NCBI RefSeq assembly: GCF_011045015.1
Contig: NZ_JAAKZY010000008.1
Location: 40,742 to 104,741 of the forward strand
Length of the DNA stretch: 64,000 nt
Origin: Streptomyces scabichelini
GTDB lineage: Bacteria > Actinomycetota > Actinomycetes > Streptomycetales > Streptomycetaceae
Reading direction: 5' to 3'
Shown here piece by piece: positions 50,521-58,422 of this stretch. A model generated the notes under the pieces. The model saw only the letters and a list, made by a program, of their open reading frames with translations, searched no databases and had not been told where the DNA came from. Numbering within the stretch: position 1 is the first letter of the stretch; the number at the start of each line of letters is the position of its first letter. A program made the translations under genes and the position numbers.

Positions 50521-51147
50521 TCAGCCCGCGCTGAGTTCCGGCAACGGCAGCGTGTGCTGGGTCTGGAGCACCTTGGCTCGCAGGTAGCGGACATTGTGGG
50601 CCGTCGTGAACACGCCCGTCGGGACACGGTGCCGCACGTCCACACCCAGAGTGCGGAGCTGTTCCGCCTTGTCGGGGTTGTTGGACAGCAGGTCGAGTGA
50701 CGTGATGCCCAGGGCCGTCAGCATCTGGGCCGCCGACGTGTAGTCGCGGGCGTCCTCCGGCAGCCCGAGGGCCGTGTTCGCGGCGTACGTGTCGAGGCCC
50801 TCGTCCTGGAGGGCGTACGCGTCGAGCTTGTTGTAGAGGCCGATGCCCCGGCCCTCCTGGCGGAGGTAGAGGAGTACGCCGCCTCTCGTGGCGATCTGTT
50901 CGACCGCCTCGCGGAGCTGCGGGCCGCAGTCGCAGCGGGCCGAGCCGAAGACGTCGCCCGTCAGGCACTCGGAGTGGAGGCGGACCAGCGGGGTCGCCGA
51001 AGGGGTGCCGAGGACGAGCGCCACATGTTCCTGGCCGTCGGTCAGTCCGTGGAAGGTGACCACGTCGGCGTCGACGCTGTAGCCGTCTTGGAAACGCAGC
51101 GGTACCCGGACGCGTGCGCGCGGGGTGGCGGCGGGGAGATCTGGCAT
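50521..51147 (-). CDS. ribA: GTP cyclohydrolase II
   Basis: 208 residues from ATG (MPDLPAATPRARVRVPLRFQ). The zinc ligands are Cys61, Cys72 and Cys74 in SECLTGDVFGSARCDCG; the motif LRQEGRGIGLYNKLDAYALQ and YTSAAQMLTALGI are typical. It opens GTP to 2,5-diamino-6-ribosylamino-pyrimidinone phosphate, the first step to riboflavin and related deazapurine or flavin compounds. There is no DHBP synthase domain. Two operator-like repeats precede it and match one in front of the neighbouring MarR and RibD-like genes, so these three genes probably form one regulated set. Confidence 0.95.
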   Translation of the reverse strand: MPDLPAATPRARVRVPLRFQDGYSVDADVVTFHGLTDGQEHVALVLGTPSATPLVRLHSECLTGDVFGSARCDCGPQLREAVEQIATRGGVLLYLRQEGRGIGLYNKLDAYALQDEGLDTYAANTALGLPEDARDYTSAAQMLTALGITSLDLLSNNPDKAEQLRTLGVDVRHRVPTGVFTTAHNVRYLRAKVLQTQHTLPLPELSAG

Positions 51148-51212
51148 GCGGGTTCTCCGAGTCCAGGTTCTGATCTGCTTCAAAAGCTGCTGCAGAAACT
51201 GCTGGAAAAATC

Positions 51213-51274
51213 TGCTTCAGATTTGAAGCAGGCTCTTGGATCGAGACCCTACCCCATGCTTGAAAGTTGAAGCA
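51213..51274. promoter_or_regulatory. Two MarR-type operators upstream of ribA
   Basis: TGCTTCA-GATT-TGAAGCA (51213-51230, perfect) and TGCTTGA-AAGT-TGAAGCA (51257-51274) have the same 7-4-7 layout, with centres 44 bases apart. They lie between marR and ribA, 66 to 127 bases before the ribA start. A third copy lies at 51851. Confidence 0.8.
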
Positions 51275-51317
51275 ATGCTTCCGGGGGTTACTTATGGAGG
51301 TTGCTTACGGGGGTTGC

Positions 51318-51833
51318 TTACGAGCAGTGCGTGGACGAGCGCCGCCGCCACGGAAGATCGTCGGACGCGGCCTGCGCCCCGTCCCCCTGGATCGCCCGCG
51401 CGACCCCCGTACAGATCTCCTCCAGCTGCTCCACCTGCTGCGGGGTGAGGTGCTCGAAGAGGGAGGCACGGACCGTCTCGACGTGGCCCGGTGCCGCACG
51501 CTCCAGGGTGGCCATCCCCTCGTCGGTCAGGATCGCGAGGCTGCCCCGCTTGTCCATGCTGCATGCTTCACGACGTATGGCCCCGTCCTTCTCCAGGCGC
51601 GTCACCGCGTAGGTCAGCCGGCTGCGGGTGATCTTCAGCGCCTCGGCGAGATCGGTCATGCGCAGACAGCGGTGGGGTGCCTCGGAGAGGGTGGCCAGGA
51701 TGGAGTAGTAGAGGTGCGGCATGCCGGCCTCCTGCTGGAGCTGCCGGTCGATCGCGTCCTCCAGAAGATGGGAGGCGGCGATGTACGCGCGCCAGGCGCG
51801 CTGCTCCTCGGGGGTGAGCCAGCGGGTCGTCAT
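51318..51833 (-). CDS. MarR-family regulator
   Basis: 171 residues (MTTRWLTPEEQRAWRAYIAA). The winged helix is LSEAPHRCLRMTDLAEALKI TRSRLTYAVTRLEKDGAIRR with wing MDKRGSLAILTDEGMATLER. It sits between ribA (same strand) and a divergent RibD-like gene. Three copies of an 18-bp inverted motif, TGCTTGA-AAGT-TGAAGCA and variants, lie upstream of ribA and in the divergent promoter, so the regulator probably controls itself and both enzymes. Confidence 0.92.
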   Translation of the reverse strand: MTTRWLTPEEQRAWRAYIAASHLLEDAIDRQLQQEAGMPHLYYSILATLSEAPHRCLRMTDLAEALKITRSRLTYAVTRLEKDGAIRREACSMDKRGSLAILTDEGMATLERAAPGHVETVRASLFEHLTPQQVEQLEEICTGVARAIQGDGAQAASDDLPWRRRSSTHCS

Positions 51834-51850
51834 GCCACCAGTCTAGGTAC

Positions 51851-51868
51851 TGTTTAAAAGTTGAACCA
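51851..51868. promoter_or_regulatory. MarR-type operator in marR/ribD-like divergent promoter
   Basis: TGTTTAAAAGTTGAACCA matches 15 of 18 positions of the second site upstream of ribA. It is 18 bases from the marR start and 33 from the RibD-like start, suited to repress both. Confidence 0.75.
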
Positions 51869-51901
51869 CCAAGGATCGCAGCCGAGCGGAGAGTACGCCC
51901 C

Positions 51902-53044
51902 ATGCCCCACCCCTACGTCCTGTTGTCCGCCGCCGTCTCCCTCGACGGCTGCCTGGACGACACCGGGCCCGAACGGCTGCTGCTCTCCGGCCCGGCCGAC
52001 TTCGACCGGGTCGACGAGGTGCGGGCGGCGTCCGACGCGATCCTGGTCGGCGCGGGCACCCTGCGCGCCGACAATCCCCGCCTCCTGGTCAACTCCGCCG
52101 AGCGACGGGCGGCCAGGGTGGCGGAAGGCCGTCCGGAGTACCCGCTGAAGGTCACCGTCAGCGGCAGCGGAGACCTGGACCCGACCCTGAAGTTCTGGTC
52201 CACGGGCGGCGAGAAGGTCGTCTACACGACGGACAAGGGAGCCGGGAGGGCCACCGCGGCTCTCCGCGGCCTCGGCGTCGATGTCGTCCCCGTCGGGCCC
52301 GACCTCGACTGGGCGGCCGTACTCGAGCATCTTCACGACGTACGAGGCGTGCGGCGGCTCATGGTCGAAGGGGGCGGACAGGTACACACGCAGCTGCTTC
52401 AGGAAGGTCTCGCGGACGAGATCCAGCTCGCCCTCGCGCCCCTCCTCGTGGGGCAGCCGGACGCACCGCGGCTGTTCGGGCCCGGCGGCTACCCGGGCGG
52501 GGTGCGCAACCGGATGCGGCTGGTGGAGACGCGCCCGGTGGGCGATGTGGTGCTCATGCGGTACGTGCCCACGGCACCCGGCGTCGGGCGGCTCGCCTCC
52601 GCCGCCGACCGGCACTGGCTGGCGCTCGCCTGCGAGCTCGCCGCCGCGTGCCCGCCCTCGCGGACCGCTTTCAGCGTCGGCGCGGTCGTCGTCGCGGCCG
52701 ACGGCACGGAGCTCGCCCACGGCCACTCCCGCGAGTCCGACCCCGTGTCGCACGCCGAGGAGGCCGCGCTCGCCAAGCTCGACCCGGCCGACCCGCGCCT
52801 CACCGGCGCCACCGTCTACAGCAGCCTGGAACCCTGCGCCCGCCGCGCCTCCCGGCCCGCCCCCTGTGCCCGGCTGATCCTCGACGCGGGCGTACGCCGC
52901 GTGGTCACCGCCTGGCGCGAGCCCGACACGTTCGTGGCGTCCGCGGACGGCAGCGGTCTGCTGTCCGCGGAGGGCGCCGACGTCGTCGTACTCCCGGAAT
53001 ACGCGGAACGGGCCGCCGAGCCCAACCGGCACCTCCTCGGCTGA
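51902..53044 (+). CDS. RibD-like bifunctional deaminase/reductase with reversed domain order
   Basis: 380 residues. The N-terminal half (1-225) is the RibD_C/DHFR-like reductase: LLSAAVSLDGCLDDTGPERL, ILVGAGTLRADNPRLLVNS, RLMVEGGGQVHTQLLQEGLA. The C-terminal half (230-370) is a cytidine-deaminase-type domain with zinc ligands His284 (SHAEEAALAK), Cys312 and Cys322 (EPCARRASRPAPC). Canonical RibD has the deaminase first. With ribA nearby it can perform the two steps after GTP cyclohydrolase II in a riboflavin-type pathway. MarR control suggests conditional use or specialised metabolism rather than housekeeping. Confidence 0.9.
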   Translation: MPHPYVLLSAAVSLDGCLDDTGPERLLLSGPADFDRVDEVRAASDAILVGAGTLRADNPRLLVNSAERRAARVAEGRPEYPLKVTVSGSGDLDPTLKFWSTGGEKVVYTTDKGAGRATAALRGLGVDVVPVGPDLDWAAVLEHLHDVRGVRRLMVEGGGQVHTQLLQEGLADEIQLALAPLLVGQPDAPRLFGPGGYPGGVRNRMRLVETRPVGDVVLMRYVPTAPGVGRLASAADRHWLALACELAAACPPSRTAFSVGAVVVAADGTELAHGHSRESDPVSHAEEAALAKLDPADPRLTGATVYSSLEPCARRASRPAPCARLILDAGVRRVVTAWREPDTFVASADGSGLLSAEGADVVVLPEYAERAAEPNRHLLG

Positions 53045-53145
53045 GGGCAGGAAGCCTGGGTTGAGGGCTGGAGCCCCGGTTAAGAGCGGGGAGCGTAAAG
53101 CCGTGTGCTGAGCGTCCCGCGGATGGCGTACACTGGTCTTAACGG

Positions 53146-53219
53146 CGCGGGGTGGAGCAGCTCGGTAGCTCGCTGGGCTCATAACCCAGAGGTCGCAGGT
53201 TCAAATCCTGTCCCCGCTA
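53146..53219 (+). tRNA. Initiator tRNA-fMet (CAU)
   Basis: The cloverleaf starts CGCGGGGTGGAGCAGCTCGG. The unpaired first position (C1 against T72) and the three G-C pairs (GGG/CCC) next to the loop CTCATAA are hallmarks of initiator tRNA. The T-arm is GCAGGTTCAAATCCTGT. CCA is not encoded. TACACT about 17 bases upstream may be the -10 box. Confidence 0.96.
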
Positions 53220-53225
53220 CTGAAG

Positions 53226-53262
53226 ACTTAGGGTCGGAACCTATTGGGTTCCGGCCCTAAGT
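53226..53262 (+). terminator. Terminator of tRNA-fMet
   Basis: A 16-bp stem (ACTTAGGGTCGGAACC with GGTTCCGGCCCTAAGT, one T-G) and a five-base loop begin seven bases after the tRNA, followed by GTTT. Confidence 0.85.
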
Positions 53263-53371
53263 GTTTCCCGGTGTGCCCGATGGCCCGCTCACCCACTCGG
53301 CCCGCACAGGTCGCCCACCGACCCCCCTCCGGGAAACCTGGACGGAGCGCGGTGAAGGGCAGGAGACAGTG

Positions 53372-54478
53372 GTGGGGCCTGGAAAGGCGGAGGGAGAGGG
53401 TGCGTACGGAACGCGGGGCGCCTCGTACGTCATAACCCTCGTCCGGATCCTCCCGGCGCTGCTGATCGCCGGAGGCGTCTGCTACGACTTCCTCACTCCG
53501 CCGGCCTACACCGCGGTGCCCTTCTTCACCGTCGCCCCGCTCGTCGCCGCGCCCCTCTCCACGTTCGTCAACACGGTGCGTACCGGAGTCGTGGCCGTCG
53601 CCGCCCTGTCCCTGGGGCACGTCAGGGGCACCTTCGACGTCGGGGCGGTCACCGAGGTGGCCACTGCCGCCGCGGTCGCCGTGCTGGCCGTCGGCATCAA
53701 CCGTCTCGCACGCCGCAGCGACGAGCGCCTGGCCTCCGCGCGCGAGATCGCGGAGGCGGCCCAGCGCGCCGTACTGCCCGAGCCGGCCGAGCGGATCGGC
53801 GGGCTCGACATCGCGGCACGGTACGAGGCGGCGCAGGCGGACGCGTTCATCGGGGGCGACCTGTACGCCGTGCAGGACACTCCGCAGGGCGTACGGCTCG
53901 TCGTCGGTGACGTACGCGGGAAGGGCATGGGCGCGGTGGCGACGGTGGCCGTCCTCATCGGGGCCTTCCGGGAGGCCGCCGAGCAGGAGGCGACCCTGGA
54001 GGCGGTGGCGCAGCGGCTGGAGCGGGCGCTCGCACGCGAGGGCACCCGGCGCGAAGGGCTCGACGCGGTCGAGGGCTTCGCCACCGCCGTACTCGGCGAG
54101 ATCCCGCACGGCAACGGTGTCGTACGCCTCGTCCACCGTGGTCACCCCGGACCGCTCCTGCTGCACGGCGACGGGGCGCTGGACACGCTCCTGGCGGAGG
54201 ACCCCGCGCTGCCGCTCGGAATGGGTGAGTTGGGCCTGTGGCCCGACCGGGCGCAGGAGACCACGTTCCCGAGCGGGTCCACGCTTCTCTTCTACACCGA
54301 CGGGGTGTCCGAGGCCCGGGACGAGCACGGTGTCTTCTTCGACCCGGCGGAACGGCTGGCGGGCCGGACCTTCCACAGCCCGGTCGCTCTGCTCACCACG
54401 CTCGTGGAGGAGGTCGTCCGGCACACCGGAGGCGGCTCGACGGACGACATGGCGCTGCTTGCCGTGAGGAGACCCTGA
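53372..54478 (+). CDS. SpoIIE/PP2C-type protein phosphatase with membrane N-terminus
   Basis: 368 residues from the second of two adjacent GTG codons, six bases after AGGAG. Hydrophobic helices (about 20-110) form a membrane part with four or so segments. From about residue 135 a SpoIIE domain follows: EAAQRAVLPEPAERIGGLDI AARYEAAQADAFIGGDLY (metal Asp in GGDLY), VVGDVRGKGMGAVATVAVLI, LFYTDGVSEARDEHG and STDDMALLAVRR. Streptomyces has many such phosphatases that act on anti-anti-sigma factors. No sensory PAS/GAF domain is present, so the membrane region may be the sensor. Confidence 0.92.
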   Translation: MGPGKAEGEGAYGTRGASYVITLVRILPALLIAGGVCYDFLTPPAYTAVPFFTVAPLVAAPLSTFVNTVRTGVVAVAALSLGHVRGTFDVGAVTEVATAAAVAVLAVGINRLARRSDERLASAREIAEAAQRAVLPEPAERIGGLDIAARYEAAQADAFIGGDLYAVQDTPQGVRLVVGDVRGKGMGAVATVAVLIGAFREAAEQEATLEAVAQRLERALAREGTRREGLDAVEGFATAVLGEIPHGNGVVRLVHRGHPGPLLLHGDGALDTLLAEDPALPLGMGELGLWPDRAQETTFPSGSTLLFYTDGVSEARDEHGVFFDPAERLAGRTFHSPVALLTTLVEEVVRHTGGGSTDDMALLAVRRP

Positions 54479-54752
54479 GGCCACCGTGAGGCCGGATGCC
54501 TCTATATCACCTGTAGTAGTTGGACGGACTCCCTCCGCATAACAAGTGACACACCATCAACAGAAGTCACACCCACCAATCGTCCCTGAATGGCGATCAA
54601 CTCGTCCGATTTACCCCGCTCCTGACGTTTAAGTCCAGGCCAAGAGCCTTAACGATCATCCAGAACAGCTTGGAATCCGGTGCCCGCGTCTATTAACGTT
54701 CGATAACGCAGCGCGGTCGTCCCAGCCGTCACAAGAGTCGGCTCCGTGCGCA
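54479..54752. other. Upstream region of the riboswitch
   Basis: No coding frame. The composition is less GC-rich than the neighbouring genes, consistent with a promoter region. I could not define -35 and -10 boxes with confidence. Confidence 0.5.
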
Positions 54753-54899
54753 CGCGCCGAATTCCGCAAGGAAACCGGGGAACCACAACTTGGGGTGAAT
54801 CGGGCGTAGTTCTCGGTGGAGACACCGTGAGCAACGCGCGTAGGAGACCTTCCTGCTCCGAACCCGTCAGCTAACCCGGTAGGCGAGAAGGAAGGAAAG
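54753..54899 (+). promoter_or_regulatory. c-di-AMP riboswitch (ydaO/yuaA type)
   Basis: The conserved blocks of the ydaO class are present: CCGCAAGGAAACCGGGGAAC, then TTGGGGTGAATCGGGCG, and at the 3' side GAACCCGTCAGCTAACCCGG TAGGCG followed by GAAGGAAGG. It lies directly before the M23 peptidase. In Streptomyces this class controls cell-wall hydrolase genes; binding of c-di-AMP is known for the class and is expected to lower expression. Confidence 0.9.
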
Positions 54900-54911
54900 G
54901 AGTGCGCCTAC

Positions 54912-55928
54912 GTGGCGTCCAACAGGCCTGCCCCTCAGACCTCTCTCCCGCCGAGTGAGCAGCAGCCCGACACATTCGGCTACGGCATCCGCCGGGACGA
55001 GGAGACCTGGGAGGAGTGGAACCCCACCGAGGATTCCCTCAAGCCCGTCCGCGGCAGGCACCGTGTCGGCAAGCAGCGCGGCGGAGGTCTCGCCCGCAGC
55101 TCCACGGTTCTGGGCGTCGGTGTCATAGCTGCCGTCAGCGCGGGCGGCATGGCCAGCGCGCAGACCGGCAAGCCGCCGGTGTCCATATCGCTGCCCGACC
55201 TTCCGCTGATCTCGGACGACGCCGAGGCGGATGCCGGTTCCACGACGCCGCTCACCAGCGCCGGTCTGACCACGGCGGACGCGGAGCAGGGCACCTCGGA
55301 CGCGGGCGAGGCCCTGCGCACCCGCATCGCCCTCCAGGCCGAGCAGCAGCAGGACCAGGCGGACCGCGCGGCCAAGGTGGCCGCGGAGACCGCCGCCGCG
55401 AAGAAGGCCGCCGAGCAGGCCGCCAAGGAGCGGGAGGCGGCCGAGGCCAAGGCCGCCGCCGCCAAGAAGAAGGCGGAGGAGGAGGCCAAGCGGAAGGCCG
55501 AGGCGGAGCGCCTCGCCGAGCTCGCCAGGAGCTTTGCGCTGCCGACCTCCTCGTACACCATCACCTCGACCTTCGGGCAGTCCGGTTCGCTGTGGTCCTC
55601 CGGGACGCACACCGGTCTGGACTTCGCCGCCCCCACGGGTACGCCGATCAAGGCGGTCCACAGCGGCACCATCACCGAGGCCGGCTGGAACGGCTCGTAC
55701 GGCTACCTCACGAAGCTCAAGCTCGACGACGGTACGGAGGTCTGGTACGCCCACCAGTCCTCGATCAGCGTCAGCGTCGGCCAGAAGGTCAGCACGGGTG
55801 AGGTCATAGGCCGCGTGGGCGCGACCGGTAACGTCACCGGGGCGCACCTCCACATGGAGGTCAAGACGTCGGGCGGCGACGGAATCGACCCGATGGCGTG
55901 GCTGCGGAGCAAGGGGCTCAACCCGTAG
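54912..55928 (+). CDS. Cell-wall M23 metalloendopeptidase under riboswitch control
   Basis: 338 residues from GTG (VASNRPAPQTSLPPSEQQPD), about ten bases after AAGGAG. A hydrophobic segment (about 65-85, LGVGVIAAVSAGGMASA) serves as signal or anchor. A long Ala/Glu/Lys coiled coil (about 130-205) precedes the M23 domain (about 215-335), with zinc and catalytic residues in HTGLDFAAPTGTPIKAV, YAHQSSISV and GAHLHMEVKT. It cuts peptidoglycan cross-links during growth or spore germination. The c-di-AMP riboswitch in the leader ties it to osmotic or germination signalling. Confidence 0.95.
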   Translation: MASNRPAPQTSLPPSEQQPDTFGYGIRRDEETWEEWNPTEDSLKPVRGRHRVGKQRGGGLARSSTVLGVGVIAAVSAGGMASAQTGKPPVSISLPDLPLISDDAEADAGSTTPLTSAGLTTADAEQGTSDAGEALRTRIALQAEQQQDQADRAAKVAAETAAAKKAAEQAAKEREAAEAKAAAAKKKAEEEAKRKAEAERLAELARSFALPTSSYTITSTFGQSGSLWSSGTHTGLDFAAPTGTPIKAVHSGTITEAGWNGSYGYLTKLKLDDGTEVWYAHQSSISVSVGQKVSTGEVIGRVGATGNVTGAHLHMEVKTSGGDGIDPMAWLRSKGLNP

Positions 55929-55957
55929 GACCCCGGCAACGCTTCAACCAGCTCTTC

Positions 55958-55994
55958 GACGCCATCCGCTTCCGGACGAGAAGCGGATGGCGTC
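55958..55994 (+). terminator. Terminator after M23 peptidase
   Basis: A perfect 15-bp stem (GACGCCATCCGCTTC) with a seven-base loop followed by TTCTTAG. It touches the 3' end of the converging PrsW gene and may serve both. Confidence 0.9.
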
Positions 55995-55997
55995 TTC

Positions 55998-57311
55998 TTA
56001 GTTTCGGTAGGGGTTGTACGCCGGGTAGGGCGTCACCTGTCCGTACGCGTTCCCGTGCGTGGGCCACGGCGGCGGCATCGGAGGCGGCATCGGAGGCGGC
56101 ATCGGAGGCGGGGCCGTCGCGCGGGCCGCGTAGGCCAGCGCGGGGCGGGCCAGGTCGCGGCGGGCCCACAGTTCGTGGAGCAACTCCCGCTCGCGTACGA
56201 CGAAATCGGTGCCCGCGCGGCCGCGGCGCCCCCGGTGGCGCAGGAACGCGAGGGACGTCGCGTACGCCTCGTACTCCGCGACGGCCCGCCCCGCCGCGCG
56301 CCCTCCGTGGTGCGTGGCGTACTCGCGGGCCAGACGCCGCGCCTTCATCGAGCCGAGCACGAACGGCTCCGGCAGGGTCAGCCAGCCCGCCATGGTGTAC
56401 GCGGGGAGTTCGGCGCGCACCGTGCCGAGTTCGCGCTGCCGCGTCCAGATGGCCAGCCAGGTGAGCAGGCCGAACACGGGCACCATGAACGCCGCGTACA
56501 CCGCGAAGAAGCCGTACTCGCCGAACGTCGACGAGCCGTTCCAGACGGCGTGCATGCCCATCGCGAGGAGCAGACCGGAGAGGGGCAGCAGCACGCGTCG
56601 TACGTGCTGGCGGTCCGCCGAGAGCGCCGCGACGCCGAAGCCGATGCCGGTCAGCACGGTGAACAGCGGGTGCGCGAACGGCGACATGATCACGCGTACG
56701 AAGAAGGTGGCGGCGGTGACGGAGGCGATGCCGCCCTCGTCGTTGAGCTGGTCGGTGCCGAAGGCGGTGCCGAGGTAGAGGATGTTCTCGGTGAACGCGA
56801 AGCCGGTCGCGGTGACCCCGGCTATCACCACGCCGTCGACGATCCCGGTGAAATCACGTCTGCGGAACAGGAAGACCAATAAGACCGCCGCGGCCTTCGC
56901 CGACTCCTCGACGATCGGCGCTATGACCGTCGCGCCGATCGTGTCGGCGCTGGTCGGATCCGCGGTGGCCGTCGCTATCCATCTGGTCGCGAAGCTGTTG
57001 GCGACGATCGCGATCAGCGCGGCCGCACAGGCGCCCCAGGCGAAGGAGAACGTCAGGTTCCGCCAGGGCCCCGGCTGGACCCGGTCCAGCCAGCGGAACG
57101 CGGCGATGAGCAGCGGGACGGGCAGCACGGCCAGGCCCAGGCCCACCAAGAAGCCCTGGGTGCCGGTCTGTTCGCGGACCAGGGCCAGGATGACGAGCCC
57201 GGAGAGGGCCAGCAGGGCGATCAGCGCGCCGTAGCGCACCCACTTACGCCGCCACCAGGTGCCTCCGGCGGGGATACCGGGGGGCGTCGGATACGGGGGA
57301 CCGGTGGCCAT
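55998..57311 (-). CDS. PrsW-family intramembrane metalloprotease
   Basis: 437 residues with about eight to nine membrane helices between residues 28 and 290. The PrsW signatures are APIVEESAKAAAVLL (Glu-Glu), TGFAFTENILYLG, IMSPFAHPLFT and GMHAVWNGS, which supply the metal-binding and catalytic residues. The N-terminus is Pro/Gly-rich; the soluble C-terminus ends in PPPM repeats and a Tyr/Pro tail. In Bacillus, PrsW cuts an anti-sigma factor; the target here is unknown. Confidence 0.93.
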   Translation of the reverse strand: MATGPPYPTPPGIPAGGTWWRRKWVRYGALIALLALSGLVILALVREQTGTQGFLVGLGLAVLPVPLLIAAFRWLDRVQPGPWRNLTFSFAWGACAAALIAIVANSFATRWIATATADPTSADTIGATVIAPIVEESAKAAAVLLVFLFRRRDFTGIVDGVVIAGVTATGFAFTENILYLGTAFGTDQLNDEGGIASVTAATFFVRVIMSPFAHPLFTVLTGIGFGVAALSADRQHVRRVLLPLSGLLLAMGMHAVWNGSSTFGEYGFFAVYAAFMVPVFGLLTWLAIWTRQRELGTVRAELPAYTMAGWLTLPEPFVLGSMKARRLAREYATHHGGRAAGRAVAEYEAYATSLAFLRHRGRRGRAGTDFVVRERELLHELWARRDLARPALAYAARATAPPPMPPPMPPPMPPPWPTHGNAYGQVTPYPAYNPYRN

Positions 57312-57423
57312 GGCAATGACCCTAACGAGGGAGGGGGGTCGTTCGCGATGGTGCGTTCGCGCTCCGCTGGGTTCGGGGGGTGATGTGAGGGGGGTGACCT
57401 GTGGGTTTGTACGTGCGGGTCGT

Positions 57424-57482
57424 GGTGGGTTGCTCGCGCAGTTCCCCGCGCCCCTTTCGGGGCCTGCGGCCCCTCAAGCGGG
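57424..57482. repeat. Streptomyces intergenic repeat, copy 1
   Basis: Contains GCGCAGTTCCCCGCGCCCCT and a hairpin CCCCTTTCGGGG plus CTGCGGCCCCTCAAGCGGG. Related copies lie near 58311 and 59715. The stop codon of trmB is within it. Confidence 0.8.
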
Positions 57483-58271
57483 CGCGGGGCTGTCAGGTAC
57501 TCGGTGGAACAGCAGGTCGTGTACCACATGTCCCTTGTCCAGGCCCTGGGTCTCGAAACGGGTCAGGGGGCGGAAATCCGGGCGTGGGGCGTAGCCGCCG
57601 TCCGGCTGGGTGTTCTCGAAGTCCGGGTGGGCGGTGAGGACTTCGAGCATCACCTCGGCGTACGGCTCCCAGTCCGTCGCGCAGTGCACCAGCGCGCCCG
57701 GCTCGAGGCGGGACGCGGCGAGCGTGAGGAAGTCGGGCTGGATCAGGCGGCGCTTGTGGTGGCGCTTCTTCGGCCAGGGGTCCGGGAAGTACACGCGCAG
57801 GCCGCTCAGCGAATCCGGCTGGAGCATTTCCCGGAGCAGGATGATCGCGTCCCCGTTGGCCACCCGGATGTTGGACAGTCCCTTCCGGTCCGCGAGATTG
57901 AGCAGGTTGCCCTGGCCCGGTGTGTGCACGTCGACGGCGAGGATGTTGGTCTCGGGGTCGTCCGCGGCCATCTGCGCGGTGGCCTCGCCCATCCCGAACC
58001 CGATCTCGAGCACGACGGGCTTGTCGTTCCCGAACAACTCCGCCAGATCGACCCTCCGCTGCCCGTCAATATCCAGCCCCCACTTGGGCCACAGCCGCTG
58101 CAAGGCGTCCGCCTGCCCATGCGTGACCCGGCTCCGCCGCGGCTGAAAACTACGAATCCGCCGCTCGAAGTGAGACCCGGCAGGATCGGCCCGGGGCCCG
58201 TCGGGAAAACGGGGTTCGCCTTTGGCACGGGGACGAGGACGCTCTTCGGAGGTGTTTTGACGCTCAGACAC
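57474..58271 (-). CDS. trmB: tRNA (guanine-N7-)-methyltransferase
   Basis: 265 residues. The SAM-binding loop VVLEIGFGMGEATAQMA, the family motif YFPDPWPKKRHHKRRL and the end LTRFETQGLDKGHVVHDLLF identify TrmB, which forms m7G46 in tRNA variable loops. An N-terminal extension of about 30 residues, Arg/Pro-rich, is usual in actinobacteria. The 3' end runs into an intergenic repeat that supplies the final residues (PDSPAPA) and the stop. Confidence 0.96.
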   Translation of the reverse strand: MSERQNTSEERPRPRAKGEPRFPDGPRADPAGSHFERRIRSFQPRRSRVTHGQADALQRLWPKWGLDIDGQRRVDLAELFGNDKPVVLEIGFGMGEATAQMAADDPETNILAVDVHTPGQGNLLNLADRKGLSNIRVANGDAIILLREMLQPDSLSGLRVYFPDPWPKKRHHKRRLIQPDFLTLAASRLEPGALVHCATDWEPYAEVMLEVLTAHPDFENTQPDGGYAPRPDFRPLTRFETQGLDKGHVVHDLLFHRVPDSPAPA

Positions 58272-58310
58272 AGTGCTTCTGATTCTACGGAGACCTTTTA
58301 TGAACGCCGC

Positions 58311-58400
58311 TGCGCCCCGTCAGGGGCGCGGGGAACTGCGCGACAAGCCACAACGAACCCGCAGTCGACACACGACCTGGGTTTGCTTGTGGGGGGTCTG
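58311..58400. repeat. Streptomyces intergenic repeat, copy 2
   Basis: Inverse orientation of copy 1: GCGCCCCGTCAGGGGCGCGG, GGAACTGCGCGACAAGCCAC and on to ACCCGCAGTCGACACA. Lies between the trmB start and the oxidase stop. Confidence 0.8.
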
Positions 58401-58422
58401 GGGGGGGCGCAGCCCCCCGTGG

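Noticed and set aside
51854..53182. 442-codon minus-strand frame opposite the RibD-like gene
   Set aside because: Shadow of the RibD-like gene; no independent start signal or family features.
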